Part shown: piece by piece, positions 13,301-27,608 of the stretch
Numbering within the stretch: the stretch's first letter is position 1
Layout of the letters: each line of letters opens with the position of its first letter
Origin: Hemibagrus wyckioides
Lineage: Eukaryota > Chordata > Actinopteri > Siluriformes > Bagridae
NCBI RefSeq assembly: GCF_019097595.1
Contig: NC_080717.1
Location: 10,539,336 to 10,603,335 of the forward strand
Length of the DNA: 64,000 nt
Direction of reading: 5' to 3'
Notes under the pieces: model-generated
Databases searched by the model: none
What the model saw: the letters and a program-made list of their open reading frames with translations, nothing else
Told to the model about the DNA's origin: nothing
Made by a program: the position numbers and the translations under genes

Positions 13301-16300
13301 GATAATTTAAATAAGCCCTCTTTACACCCAGGGTCAGCACAGCCTTGAGGCAGAAGACAGGGATTGGAATTGGAATCACAGTCTCATAAAAAATAGATTG
13401 CGAAAAGAAGTCCTGGTCTGATGAATCTCAGTTTTTGCCACGACATGCAGATGGCAAGACCAAAATTAGGTGTCCGAATCCATGGACCCAACCTGCCTAG
13501 TGTTAACAGTTCAGGCTGGTGGTGATGTTGAACAAGCAACACCTTGCAAAATCCATACTGCAAAGAACTGAGGCAGTCTGAGAGAGAGAGATACATCCTA
13601 CCCAGTAACCATGATGTTCCCAAATTTATTTGCTTTGACACAAAACCACTGAACCCTGAACACTTGTGCTGCGTATACTAACCACTACACCCATATTTGG
13701 TTCTTCCACAAACTGTTGCCACCAAAATAAGCAGCTATCAATTGTCTAAAATGTCTTTGTATAAATAATAGCTAAAACCTGTTCCAGCATGACAGTGCCT
13801 CTGTGGACAAAGCAAGCTCTATGAAGACAGGAGCGTGGAAGAACTCGAGTGTCCTGCACAGAGCTCTGACCTCAACCCCACTGAACATCTTCAGAATGAT
13901 CTGGAACACTGACTGCATCCTAAAACTTATCACCCAACATCAATACCTGATCACTCTAACGCTGTTGTGGCCAAATGGACAAATCCCCACAGCCACACTC
14001 TAAAATCTAATGAAAAGCCTTCCAAGAAGAGTGGATGGTGTTATCGTAGCAAAGTGATCTAACTAAGAAATAGGTGAACCAACCAGCAGACGTGTCCACA
14101 AACTTTTGGCCTGATCGTCTGCGTATTGTAGCTCAGGGTTGGAGGAAGATGGATTTTGGCTTCGATTTCAGAGAGCTGCTAATTCAGTAATTCTGAAGTA
14201 CAGTGTTAACAAATTCATCATTGCATCCCACATTTTATTTCTCCCATCCATGACAGGATTCTCCTCAGCTTTCTGTTCCAGTCTGATTTGGTTGAGCAGT
14301 CACTGCCCCCTAAAGCACGAGTTATTATGTGCGCATTTACAGATGCAGAAAAAATAATCAGGCCTTTAAACCTTCACACACACACAAACTCACACAAGAT
14401 ATGGCAGTGAAGACAGCTTGATAATGAGTACAGCGAGAATGCATTGCAGTTCAATTACTCACAACAGCTTGGTCTTGATTTTGACAATCTTCTGGTTGAA
14501 CTGCTGTGCCTGTTTGATCAAGCCGAGGGACTCGAGCGTGTCGGGGTCGAGCCTCTCTTTCAGGACGGCGTCAGAAACGCAACACTGGGAATCCAGGAGA
14601 TATAGTTAGTGAGCGGGGGAATGCAAAACAAAATATATAATTCACAGAGCGGCTTGTGGTAACAAATACACAGCTGCAGCATTGTCATATTCAATATATC
14701 TGCGAGAGAAGTACGCCTGAAGAAGCAATGAAATTAGACGTTCTATATTGGCACTCTGCTTTCAGTCATTTGCAGCCACTTTAAAAGGACTGACTGTCTT
14801 TATGACTCATTCACCTGAGAGCAGAAATTAGTCGGTCATGTTGGAAATCTGTTCTGGCTTCAGACTTTGTTCAAAAATCTCCTTCAAATGTCTGAAGTTC
14901 TGTCGCTCAACCATTTCACATGTAATTAGGATGCAACTGTATCGACTCCACAGGGAAAACAGTTTTTGAGATATATGTTTAACCGGATACAATTTAGGTC
15001 AAACTATATCCCCATATATCATGGCTAATCCGAGAGTTCTGTATGCACCGCAGGGGAAATTATTTATCGCAAGGGGGCAGCTGCAAGCTTCTGGATGTTT
15101 TGCAGCACTTGGGGAAAGGCATGGTGGATTCTGCATTGTGGACAGGGCAACACTGCCACACAGTGGTGATCGCTAGCGTATGAACCTAGATGCAGTGCTG
15201 CACTGCAGTCATGAAGGCAGCAGTGATGGAGGAAGGTGGAAACCAAAGCTGCTTACCAAACACGCTCCCACCAGCTGAGTAAAATGGTCTCGCTTGTGTT
15301 TCTCCTCCAAACATCCGGTCTCGATATCTGCACAGGAGAAGTGGGTTAAAGTAACCAGGATATGAGAAGCACAGTTTTCAATAAAGGATAATAGTCCTAT
15401 TATTATCAGTGTACACCGTGTTGCAGAGCCAAAAGTCCAGTGGGTGGAGTCGGACCTGACTTGGCTCCTCCTACCTGGACCAGTCTAACCATAAGACTTA
15501 CCCATAGACTGGAAAAATGAGTTGTTCTATAACGTAATGTGGCTCATGGGTTAGGATAAGGGTTAGTGAGGAGGGTTAGTGGAGGTGTGGGATCAGGTCC
15601 AGGTCCACAGGTCTGATCCTCCACTTCTGCATGAAGGACTATGATGAGTATATACAGTTATGTAGTCAAGCCCACTCACTGCAAACTAACTGACCCCAAC
15701 TGAACACTAACCACTGCAAAGTACACATTTTCCGCTGAAAGAGATCAGTGGTCATCAAAGTAGGGTCCATAAAATGTCAGAAGGGTGTCTACAATTCTTT
15801 TTTTTTTTTTTGGTTACATCGGCGGAAGTCAATATTATCAACAAAGTTTTTATATTTATTACTGACTTCATGGAGTTGTTATCTTTATGACATTTACAGC
15901 ATTCGACATGTGCTCTTATCCGGAACAGCTAAGAGCTTACAGTGTGCACAGTTACGTTGATACTACAGGGTCAGGGTCTAAGTATATCATCAACCCTAAG
16001 CTCTGTTAGAGAGGAGTTCAGGGGACCTGACAGGTCACTTGAATTTGAATAGGTTACCTCCGAACCATAGGAGAATTTTAATATTTTACATTACAGCATT
16101 TGGTAGATGCCCTTATCCGAAGACTTAAATTTATCTCATTCACACAATTGAGCAGTTGAGGGTTAAAACCCTTGCTCAGGAGCCCAGTGGTGGTAGCCTG
16201 GTGGTCCTGGGACCTTCTGGTCAGCAAACCAACAACTTGACCACAGAGCTGGTTTGGCTGCTGCTCATTTGGCTAGAAATAATAAAATGGCCCAGAAACG

Positions 16301-19300
16301 GTCCTATTCAAAGCCTTGAAAAGCTTTAAAAGTTTGGTGGCAAATGCTAACAGGGTGCAAGCTTCAACTGAGCAGATTAAGGTTAAGGACACAACAGCAA
16401 GGGACAGCTTGGTAGTGCTGGGCTATGGACTCACATCCTGCTGATAGGGAAGTGTAGAGACACCAGAGAGAGACATACCATTGACCTAAAACTGCTCTGA
16501 AGTGTAGGAAAAAAATATTTCCTTCAAGTAGTGATCTTTGCTTAAGAAAACTGTTCACCTTCGGTAGTTTATGTGTCACAACTAAAAGATCTTAGTGTTT
16601 CACTTAGCACAACACTGTGGCAGTGAAACATGAGAAATATATTTAAATGCAAACCCACATTTGCATAAATATGACAGCAGACCACTTTTACTGCCCTCTG
16701 TGCTTACAGATGGGGAAAAAAAAGACACCAATACATATTAATGCTCAAATGCTGTAAAGTACAAAAAACTTGCAACTTAAAAAATAAATAAATAAATAAA
16801 TAATTAAGATAATATTAAAGTGCTAAAAATCAATTTAATTATATTTACATATTTTATTATATTATAATTATACTTCTAATTGTAAGTTTATGTATAATTT
16901 TATGAATTAATATTTAAACAACCTTTAAACCATTAAAAAACATTAGCTTTTCAGCTAATAATTAAACCCTGAATTAAAAATTCAATTCATATTACATTTT
17001 TGTTTATTTTTTAATTTTTTATGAAGCGTTGATTTTTTATTATTTTTTTTTTTTATCATTTTCACGACCCGGGTATTCAAAATACTGCATAATCTATTAA
17101 TAAATTAAAAAGAATGAACAATAAAATAAAAATGAGTAACCAGGCTCACCTAATACACAGAAAACATCAGCTAAAACAGAAGGCATTTCTTCCCTCAGCT
17201 CCTGAAACAGAAACAAAATCAGGATTAGCTCAATCAATACAATTCAGAGGCCGTATCACACAGTAGTCATAAAGCAGCAGTTCGTCACTGCTCTCTAAGC
17301 CGTATTTTTCGATTATAAAGCTGCAGTTCAAACAGACATCATCGTGCAACAATCTAAGCAGAGGCTAGGGTAGGATTATAGGGTGAAAACAAAACGTCAC
17401 CATGGCTTTGTGTTTACAGCAATAATTCAGAGAGCATAATGACTAATAGGTTTTAAAGCAGCGTGATCTCAGGGTCACGTCAATGCCTTGATGTGGAGTG
17501 AAGAAAACTCGCTAGTTTGTAATGAAATGCTGAATTTGGGCTCAACACTGACTGATGCACATGAAGCTAATCCGAAAGAAAAGCATAGAAGTGCATCGGC
17601 AGGAAGCAAATCGAAGCGGGTAATCCATCAGCAGCACATTTCAGCTTTGCTTAGTGCGGAAGTTTCATCATCTCAGAGAAACTGTCACGGCAGCCGTGAG
17701 AGCGATCTGTGACGTGCCCGTGCTTCCCGGCGCCGCAGATGAAAGAAGCAACTGCAACGATCACGCACTCCAGATCTGATCTCGGAGTTTAAATGAGTGT
17801 GTGACACCTCGGTGACAAGCCATTTCACGTCTTTCGTCAGCGTGGTAAGAACACGGCGCTGACGCCAAACCTAATTTCGACCTACAGCACCGGGTGAAGG
17901 ATGTTCCCTCACTCCCTGAAGTCAACTTTATTTCCTTGCACTTGTGCGTTGCTGGAAAATGGAACGGATTGTTTGCCTGGGGGTGGAAATTGTTTGTGTG
18001 CATTTGTTACGGGCGATTAGACCCAAGCTTGATTGAGTTAGTGATTCGGATCGGTCAGGAGGTGTTGATTAATACCCTATAACAGCAGATCTGACGATAG
18101 CTCCAGATGTATTTCAGATACTCATTAAAAATGTTGTCAGGGTGATGTTTTGTGCAAGGACACATTTATGTAACATTGTGGAAGTCTGTGTATCAGTAAT
18201 TTTGGTTTGATTGCCTTATTTACTTTGAGAGGAAAGGAAAAGAAAAGTCAGAGAACCTGTGTTTACGGTAACTTATTATGTTTATTAGTTTGCCAGACAG
18301 ATGTTCCCCAGCTAGGGAGCTAGAGAGCTGATTGAGACACACACCAAGTTCCCATAAGCTGACCGAATCCAGGTTTGGGAGAAGGTCAAACTACAGGAAG
18401 TGCCGATACCTGAAATTTCAATATAAAAGGTTTTATTTGTAAAGTTTTGGGCAGTGGGACACACTGGATTCCAACAGGAAGTGCACTTCATTACTAATGC
18501 ATTTATAAGCTAGCACACCAAGCAAGCCACAGCTTGTATGTATGTATACACAGATCGAGCATAACATTATGACCACCTGCCTGTTATTGTGTTAGTCCGC
18601 CTTTTGCTGCCAAAACAGCCCTGACCCGTCATGCACTGTGTATTCTGACACCTTTCTATCAGAATGTTCTTCAGCAATTTGAGCAACAGTAGCTCGTCTG
18701 TTGGATCGGATCACACGGGCCAGCCTTCGCTCTCCACGTGCATCAGTGAGCCTTGGTCACTGACCCTGTCGCCGGTTCACCACTGTTCCTTCCTTGGAGC
18801 ACTTTTGATAGATACTGACCACTGCAGACTGGGAACACCCCACAAGAGCTGCAGTTGTGGAGATGCTCTGATCCAGTGGTCTAGCCATCACAATTTGGCC
18901 CTTCATCAAACTCGCTCAAATCCTTACGCTTGCCCATTTTTCCTGCTTCTAACACATCGACTTTGAGGACAAAATGTTCACTTGTTACCTAATATATCCC
19001 ACCCACTAACAGGTGCCATGATGAGGAGATCATCAGTGTTATTCACTTCCTGTCTCACTGCTCATAATGTTATGTCTGATCGGTGTACATACATGAATGC
19101 AGTAATAAATACCCAGGAGGTTTATTCCTCTTCCTTGTTTATTCATTCCTTGTCGAACGAATAAATAAAGGAAACACACTGAACTACAACCACTGGTTAC
19201 ACTACAAGCACTTGGTATTCTCAACCTCCTTGTCTTCCCAGACCTGTAATTAACTTGTCCCATCTGTCCGGGCTCGTAATCTGCCCACCCCTCTACACTG

Positions 19301-22300
19301 AGGTCAGGTTATTCAATATACATGGTACAGTAGTTTTCAAACGGTCACAATATAGTGATTATGACCATTTCTGTAATCATTTCACTCTCAGCAGTCCTGT
19401 ACAGGCAGCACTGTTAGCCGTGAAATAAAGTATGGCATCATCTTGATAACCAAGAACATTTCATTTGCTAACTCCCTGTTAACAAAACAAACACATCACA
19501 GCGTTCATGTTATTAGCAGTGAGCTTTACATGGCAGTGTGAACAAAATCCAGTTTTAAACACAGACTAAACCAAAGGGACCATGTGGATTTGTTCTTATT
19601 TACTTTTTAATCTCACCATAGCTACCATTCTATAAAGATAATACTAAGTAAACACAGCAGGGATCTGAGCAAAGATAAACCTTTCTAGCTAAGAGCGATT
19701 TCCTCACATAGTGCGTCATCACGATCACGTTGCTGGAGGACAGCCATCTTACAGGAACGCAGACATGAGCTTTATCAATTCTGATTACATCCAGGATCCT
19801 ACATCCAGTTTATTATCCATGTAATTTGGGTGGGAGCACTAGAAAAAATAATGTTTCTACATTGCTTATTTTAAAGAAATGTCATACAGAGACCACAACA
19901 AAACACTGAGGTTAAAGAAGCAAAAAGCAACTTTCTACACTCAATTCAAAATATTATTTACATAGCGCTGTTAACCAAACCCACTGCCATAAAGGCTATG
20001 TTTACATTAATCCGGATAAATCTGACAACAACGTTTCCGTCTAAAAACGCTCCACTTCCACATTATAGTTTTCAAACGTTTCGGCACTTTTTAAACGAAA
20101 ACATATTAGTTAAAGGCAATAAAAGCGGACAGGACATCAATAATCATCAAAAATGCTCATGTTTACAGCACACACTTCATATCAGATAAGGTTAAAGCTC
20201 AAGTGGTAGCTTAAGTGGTTAAGGCTCTGGGTTGTTGACCGGACAATCGGGATTCAAGCCCCAACACTGCCAAGCTGCCACCACTGGGTCCTCGAGCAAG
20301 GCTCTCAACCCACCCGGCTCCAGGGGTGCTGCATCATGGCTGACCCTGTGCTCTGACCACAACCCCCAAGGATGGGATACGCAAGAAAGAATTTCACTGT
20401 GCAGGAATGTATATGTGACAAAGACAACTTAATTTTTTGTTGGTCTGGTTTGGTTACGTATCTAAATATTTCTTATTCATGCCCACCTCATCATAAATTG
20501 GGGAACAAGTTAAATGATTTCTTAAGTAACTTTGCGTGCACGTTAGCTATCTGGTAGCCAACGACCGGACACTAAACAAAGGAAACTGTCTGGAAACCAG
20601 AGTAACAAAACTTGATAACTACCGCTTGTAAAGTGGTCAGGGAAATCTTTCGGCCTACACCTAAGCTCCGCCCACAAAAAATGTCACAATGTTTACTAAC
20701 AGAGAAAGGGTCTATAGTTTTGATGCCATCCTTCCTTCGCGTTTTTCTCTTACGTTCCTTCTGCGTAAACAGCCCTCGTGTTTATCTGTAGCGTGTGAGA
20801 GCTTGTGTACTGTACACAAAGTCATACAGCGTGATCAGATCACAGAAGAGAGAGTCTGAAAGACGTGTAGTGTGCACTTGGCTTAAGTGTCCGAAGACTT
20901 GTTTTCACTTCAGAACGAAGAGGCGCGGCTCTACAACATAAAACACTGCAGCACAGCAGAGACAAAGACGCGCTGTGTGACGCCGAAGTCCATAAACATC
21001 TCAATGAGTTTGATGTACATTTTGTTTGCCTATGTGACAGAAGTTAAAAAAAAAAAAAAAAAAAGAGCCTTAAAGTATGTGTACCTCATACAGACGTGTT
21101 GGAAAGAAACAAAATTCCCCATCATGAAGGAATGAAGCATCATTCTGCATTCAGGTAATCATGACAGTTTTTATTCCGAGTTCACACTGTACGATTTTCA
21201 CAGCAGTCGGCTTAGCCTTGTTTCCACACTGCATGACTAGCTAGGCTAGCATTCAGTCTCTGTCGTGTTCACATTGCACGACGGATCAGCGACAGGAGCT
21301 TTCACACTGCATGATTTCACAATAGGAACAATCGCCCACAACTCTGTCTGCTCTGCAAACCCCATTTCACAACCGAACGTACGCGAGAAACAATAAGGAA
21401 ATAACAAGATCACACGTGATGTCAGAGTTCTCGCACGAGACTGGAAATGATACACCACAAAACGTTTGCGAGCCACATGGTCTGTGCGGGGAACAAGAAT
21501 TGTGCGTTCTGCAGAATTAACCAAATGACACATTTTGCAATGTGCTGCTGCTGATGTGGCTGGTCAAGCAAATATTTCTGCTTTATTTCTGTTTGATACT
21601 ATTGTAAAGCTTATTTATTCTGATATAACTATATTTAAGACTGATAAAAACCTATAAACTATATATATTGTGCTCCAACTGAAGCCATGCTTGCTGATAT
21701 CATGGTCTATAACTCCTCCCCGAATTGCCCGCTGCACTGTATCTCGCTCTCTCATTGGCTGGGGGTATTTTTCAGTCAGAACTCCTTTCACACTGCACGA
21801 TGTTGAGTCGCCGACAGGTCCAGATATTTAGCATGCCAAATAATTGCGACACACTGACAACTCGCTCAGATAGCGTCTTTGGTAATTCACTGTAATTGTC
21901 ACTCGCTTTCAGGACTTTTGTCTGCGATTTCCCAAAAATACCTGTCGGCGACTGAAAATCAGGGCTAAAATCGTGCAGTTAGCTTGGCTGCACTGTCCTG
22001 CAGCTCAGTAAACGTCAGGAGATTTCCCCACGCTGAAGTCCTAACAGATGGTCTTAAGTTTAATAAGGCATTGGTGAGGTGCTGAGACTCACCGTAACAT
22101 CAGCCAGAAGGCTGGCAGCCACGTCAACCTTCAGACCGCCGTGGATGACGTGCCAGCAGAGCTCGTACAGGGCCATCTGGAGATCTGCAGAGAGAAAACA
22201 CAGTTAACACAAACCTTGGGTTAACTTCTAAATACTGATGACAAAATGAAAGAGGGGCACCGCTGTGCTTTTTAAGACACTATTTTAAGCCTTTGAGGAA

Positions 22301-23237
22301 TCTAGGTTACATGTCCTCCGAACCCTGGGGGACAAGCTGCACCGTGGTGTGCCACACAATTCAGTGCTGTGCCAAATGATAACAGCAGCAAACAAACAGA
22401 AAAAATATTTCTTTCTAAATCTGAACACGCTGGTTAAATTATTTTTAAAAAATATATACATCAAGTGTCTCAATTATAACACCTCTTCAGATTCGATCAT
22501 TTTTTGTCTTTGATTAATTAAAGCGCTGCACAATACAGATTCAACAACAAAACCCTCCACATGCATTCAATTTGTTTATAATGCCTCGGCTAATTAGGCT
22601 GCTAATTAAATCTATTAATGGGATCTGTTTTTAATAAAATATTCAATTCACGATAATGCCACCATTTCCATGTTCTCCTTCAAGCGAAATAAAAACATTG
22701 GGTATCACCAGAGGGATATTTTTATTAAGCTCCGTCTACATAAAGTTCAGCCGAATCCCAAGTGACTCCCTGTTTACCTCGTCTGCACGCTGCATGGGGA
22801 AAAGCCATGCTGCATTTAAAAGAAACGCGTCTTCTAAGAAGCTATGTGCTTCTAAACATCATAAAGAAACATGCTGGCTTTCTGTCCTCTGTGTTGTTCA
22901 TCTAATCATCGATTTCTTGAGAGGTGAATGATGTTAATTCACAGACATTAACTCTTCACAGACACAAACAGAAAGAGTAAATTCTGGGATTCTGTAGTCC
23001 ACTGACTCGTCCCTTAAATGACGCGAGTTCTGTAAAGGCACTAGTGTTACAGACAGACAAGATCTTTTAACAAAGTGTACCTGGAATTAAATTAGTCTCT
23101 GAACCTGTCCCTCAGTGATTATACACATACAAACAACCACACACACAGAGACACAAGACACAGACAGACACGCACAGAGAGAGAGATAGACAGAGATAGA
23201 CAAAGAGAGAGAGACAGAGAGAGACACAGACAGGCAC

Positions 23238-23277
<40 letters not shown>

Positions 23278-26200
23278 GCACAGAAAGAGCCACGCACAGA
23301 GAGAGACACACAGACAGGCACATACAGACACAGACAGAGTGAGAGAGAGAGAGACAGACAGAGAGAGATGGAGAGACAGAGAGAGAGAGAAATCTCATCT
23401 TAATTTTCTAATTCATGAAAAACGATTGATGTGTCTTTTCATTTCTAGGTAAAACTCTGATGGTCTAACTGTTGTCTAGAACACACAGGCCCTTCACAGA
23501 GGAGTGTTTTACCAGTTTGTGTCCCTCATGCTACGCTCACACACACACACACACACAGCACTTTCTCCAGTCGCTGAACCAAGTCGGCAATAGGTGTTCC
23601 TGCAACTGGTTGCCATGGTAATAATATTCATCAGTGGGTGGAGCTAGTGTTCCATATCAGGAGGGAGATTTGGTCATGTGAGATGAACAGAAGCAGTGTG
23701 TGCGCTTTGCCATGGATACAGAGAGTCACACAATTCAGCAAGGCTTCACACTGACTTCCCGTTTCGGAAGGAAATAAATCATAAATGGAATGGAATTAAA
23801 CCACAGCTAAGAAGCCAATTTATGGGGACTTGAATGATGATCAGCAAATGTAAAAATTGCCCAGGTACTACAAATAAATTAATAGCAAATGAGCGCAACT
23901 TCCTTGATTTTAAAGCTATTTTTTGTTAAATATGGAAAAAGAAAACTTATTATTATTCTGTGTGGTGGAGACAGACATGACACAGCCTGTTTTATGAAAA
24001 GGTCCATCTATAAGTAGCTCATAATTCCATTTGGGAGAGCCTGGAATTCCATTATAAGGCAATCTACTAATTCGATTGGTCAAGCAGTGTTCCAAGAGTG
24101 ACTAGATTTCCTAAAACCATACAGAGGTTTCACCGCATGCACCACCCCGCTCGTCTCTGCTCTCCGCCTTAAATTCCACTTACTGGTTTGAAACGTTATT
24201 ACAGCAGTGTTACTGACATCATCAGTGGACACGGCGAAGACCATTTTTTAGGAATATAACTTTTGGCTATGAAATATAAAGCCCGTCAGATAAAGAAGAA
24301 AAGGAACAGGCATTTAACAGGACTGTACAAATGGATGAGAGCTAGCTAGCCCCTGGCTTCTTCAGGATGCGTTTCCACAAATGGAGCAAAAATAACAGAA
24401 CATTTGGCCTTACTGTGCCCGAAATGTCACTTCATCGCTGTAGCTAATATGTATGTTCTTCTATTTCAAATATTTTGATTTTATTTCTAATGTAAACTGT
24501 TAGAGAGGCTTACCTACACAGATACTGAGACACAATCCACATCAGTATCAATCCCTGTGAAACCTGGTTATTTAAACAGTGCAGCTGTCAGACATGCTCT
24601 ATATTGCCAAACGTTTTGGGACACCCCTCCAAATCATTGAATTCAGGTGTTGGGCTTAGCAAAAGTCCACAAAGACATGTATGAGCGAGCTTGGTGTGGA
24701 GGAACTTGACTGGCCTGCACCTCAACCTGATAGAACACCTTTGGGATGAATTAGAGTGGACAGTGCGAGCCAGGCCTTCTCGTCCATCAGTGCCTGACCT
24801 AACAAATGCGCTTCTAGTGAAATGGTCAAAAATTCCCATAAACACACTCCTAAACCTTGTGGAAAGTCTTCCCAGAAGAGTTATAGCTGCAAAGGGCAGG
24901 CCAACTCCGTATTAAATTCATGAGCACGTAAAGGCAGGCGTCCCAGTTTTGACCTCGCTTACAATCTCCGCTCTAATTCATCCCAAAGGTGTTCTATCAG
25001 GTTGAGGTCAGGACTCTGTGCAGGCCAGTCAAGATCCTCCACACCAAACTCGATCATCCATGTCTTTATGGACCTTGCTTTAAGTATTAAGAGTTCCATT
25101 CACTGGAACTAAGGGGCCACTGAATTCAATTTGTTTGGAGGGGTGTTCCAAAACTTTTGGCAATACAGTGCATCAGGGTGTATTTAAAAGGTGTATGTAA
25201 AATGACGTTTCTTTTTTTTAACAACTTTTGGCAATATAGTGTATAAAGTAGTTGTTTTTAAAAAATCCATCTCTCTACCCAGGCTTTACACCATCAGGTA
25301 AAAATTACAAGATGAAAACATATTATTGAAGCTTCCACTTATGAAGGATATTTCAAGTTAGAATTACATAATGCTCTTACGTACAAAACTCACAATCACG
25401 ATCATTTTAAAAGTGCATGAAGCAGAGATGCATTCTGTAAAAGTCAAGCAAAACTCAATTATGTATATCCCCAAAGACATTTTGACTCACCTTTAAGGAA
25501 CACTTCATCATCGGCTTTGCCTGCCAGGTCCCGACACAGCTGCAGGCTACAAGACAGGAATGGAGAAATAATGGAATGTGTTACATTGCTGCAGGTTCTG
25601 CTTGAAAAATACAAAAGAAGTGGATACAGCCTGAGCATCCAGGACAAGCAGGTCTCACCTACAGTCTGCTGAGCTGCACAGAGGATAAATAGACTGAAAT
25701 GTTTAAATGTAATAAGCTTCAGCTTTGCACTAACCAGGTGTGACCTGAATAATGGAAATTTGGTTTTGACGACGATGCAAACGTGACATCATACATGATC
25801 CTTACTCCTTCCTTCAGTCCGTCACTGAACTCGACAACTAGCTCCCTACACTTTATAGCACTAAATAAGCTGGAGCAACCGGCTGGTGCACTTGATAAAC
25901 ACTTGTTACGGTTTCTCCATCCTGCTGCTACTCAGTCTAGCTCAACATCATGCCCGTGTAGAGACAGCCAGCTGTTTACTCTGCTTGTATTCCATACAGC
26001 ACTGTTCTTCTTTTTGTTTAGTGTGAGCTGTATGGTTACGCAGTTCCAGTTATTCTGCATTTCCAGCTTTTTGACATCGGACACATTTTTTCACACTGAT
26101 TTTATCTTTCAGCTTATAACATTGAACATGAAATACTGACAAAGACATTTTCTAGAAAGGCCATGCTCACAAATACGCTCTTACATCTTTTCCAGGTTGG

Positions 26201-27550
26201 ATTGATTTAACATAGGGACGTCATTTATACTGGACTATCTCTGGGATTTTAGTAAAGTAAAGGGGTACTCTAGGACACACTCATTTGATTTTTTTTTGGT
26301 GAATAAGATAAAGTCAATGTTCATAAAAGCGGTGAGAGAAGCAGCACATCTCAGGGTTTATGTAAGAGACTAAGACCCTAGCACAGGTTCAGCATACATA
26401 CACCGATCAACCAGAACACTGAAACCACTGGCCTTCTTCTCATGATGCATCCTGGTGCCATCTCTCCCCCTTGTAAGTGACACACGTACTTGAAGTAAAA
26501 GAAAACGTAATTCATGAGACCAGGCCGTCTTCTTTTACGGCTTCATGGTCCAGTTCTGATACACGCCCATTGTATGTACCTCAGATAGGGGATAGGACTC
26601 AGCATGGACACTCTGGCTACGTCTACACTAATCCAGATAAATTTTTAATCTAAAAACATTCCACGTCCACATTATCGTTTTCAATCGTTTCCCAAAAGTT
26701 GGTTATTCCATAAGTTTGGTGTGAAGCTTGACTGGCCTGCACCTCAACCCGATAGAACATCTTTGGGATGATTTAGGGCGGAGACTGTGAGCCAGGCCTT
26801 CTCGTCCAACATCAGTGCCTAAACTCACAAATGCTCTTCTAGAGGAATGGTCAAAAATTCCCATAAACACACTCCTAAACCTCCGCTCTAACTCATCCCA
26901 AAGGTGTTCTATCAAGTTGAGGTCAGGACTCTGAAGTTCCTCCACACCAAACTCACTCATCCAGGTCTTTATGGATCTTGCTTTGGTCACTGGTGTGCAG
27001 TCATGTCGGAACAGGGAGGGGTCAATTGTCCAAATTGTGTTGAAAGAGTTTCTTTCACTGGAACAAATGGGCAATGATTTGGAGGGGTGTCCCAAAGCTT
27101 TTGGCAATATAGTGTATCAGTGTTAATAGGACATTAATATGTCCACCATAAAGACTCTCTGCATACAGAATGATATTTTCTTCTGGTCTTGGGTCACAAG
27201 GATGTGCCTGAGACATCTGTACATTCCTCCTAAATTTGTCCTTGACTTTTCACCACACGGTTGTAAGATTTACTAAATAATATTTATAATTCTAGACTAG
27301 GTTTTTACATGGTGGAAATCTGAACCCAGAAGTCCAGTATTATAAGACCAGGGGTATTTTAGTGTCGTGTATTAACACTGGGTGCTGTTCGCCTGTGTGT
27401 GGAGACGACATTTCATTCCAGTGAGTAAAGATATATATTTTAGTGACAGTTAAACCGACTGGACTTGTTTCAGTGCAACAAGATGTCGTCCTAACGAACA
27501 CTAGTGTGTGTGTGTGTGTGTGTACTGGTAATGACATTTAACAAAACACT

Positions 27551-27608
<58 letters not shown>

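Larger units (their letters stand above)
6847..14462. other. thoc2 intron 6 (7.6 kb)
   Basis: The longest thoc2 intron in the window. It contains at least six transposon remnants (listed separately). The stretches 9680-11970 and 6850-7990 show no gene and no other recognisable element apart from a retroelement-like tail near 7150-7310. Confidence 0.7.
17202..22092. other. thoc2 intron 3
   Basis: 4.9 kb holding a Tc1 copy (18547), a SINE (20195), a partial MITE (19992) and a TIR-like element (21160-21990). Frames at 17488-18082 have no recognisable protein features. No gene was found. Confidence 0.6.
22185..25490. other. thoc2 intron 2
   Basis: 3.3 kb with a GA/CA-rich array and a foldback mariner, both listed separately. 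Elsewhere (22200-23100, 23420-24590) nothing recognisable was seen. Confidence 0.6.

Noticed and set aside
15430..15640. Possible structured RNA or MITE with 'tggtccaggtcc'-type inverse words
   Set aside because: Some inverse complementarity is visible, but no clear ends, no target duplication and no second copy in the window.
17488..18082. Frames of 60-80 codons in thoc2 intron 3
   Set aside because: No family resemblance, overlapping on both strands, and no splice context.
20195..20300. Functional tRNA gene
   Set aside because: The A/B-box-like text is part of a SINE that recurs at 35612 and 51131. No complete cloverleaf was seen.
23087..23398. Ser/Leu/Cys-rich minus-strand frames of 69-103 codons
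   Set aside because: Translations of a CA/GA microsatellite in all three frames.
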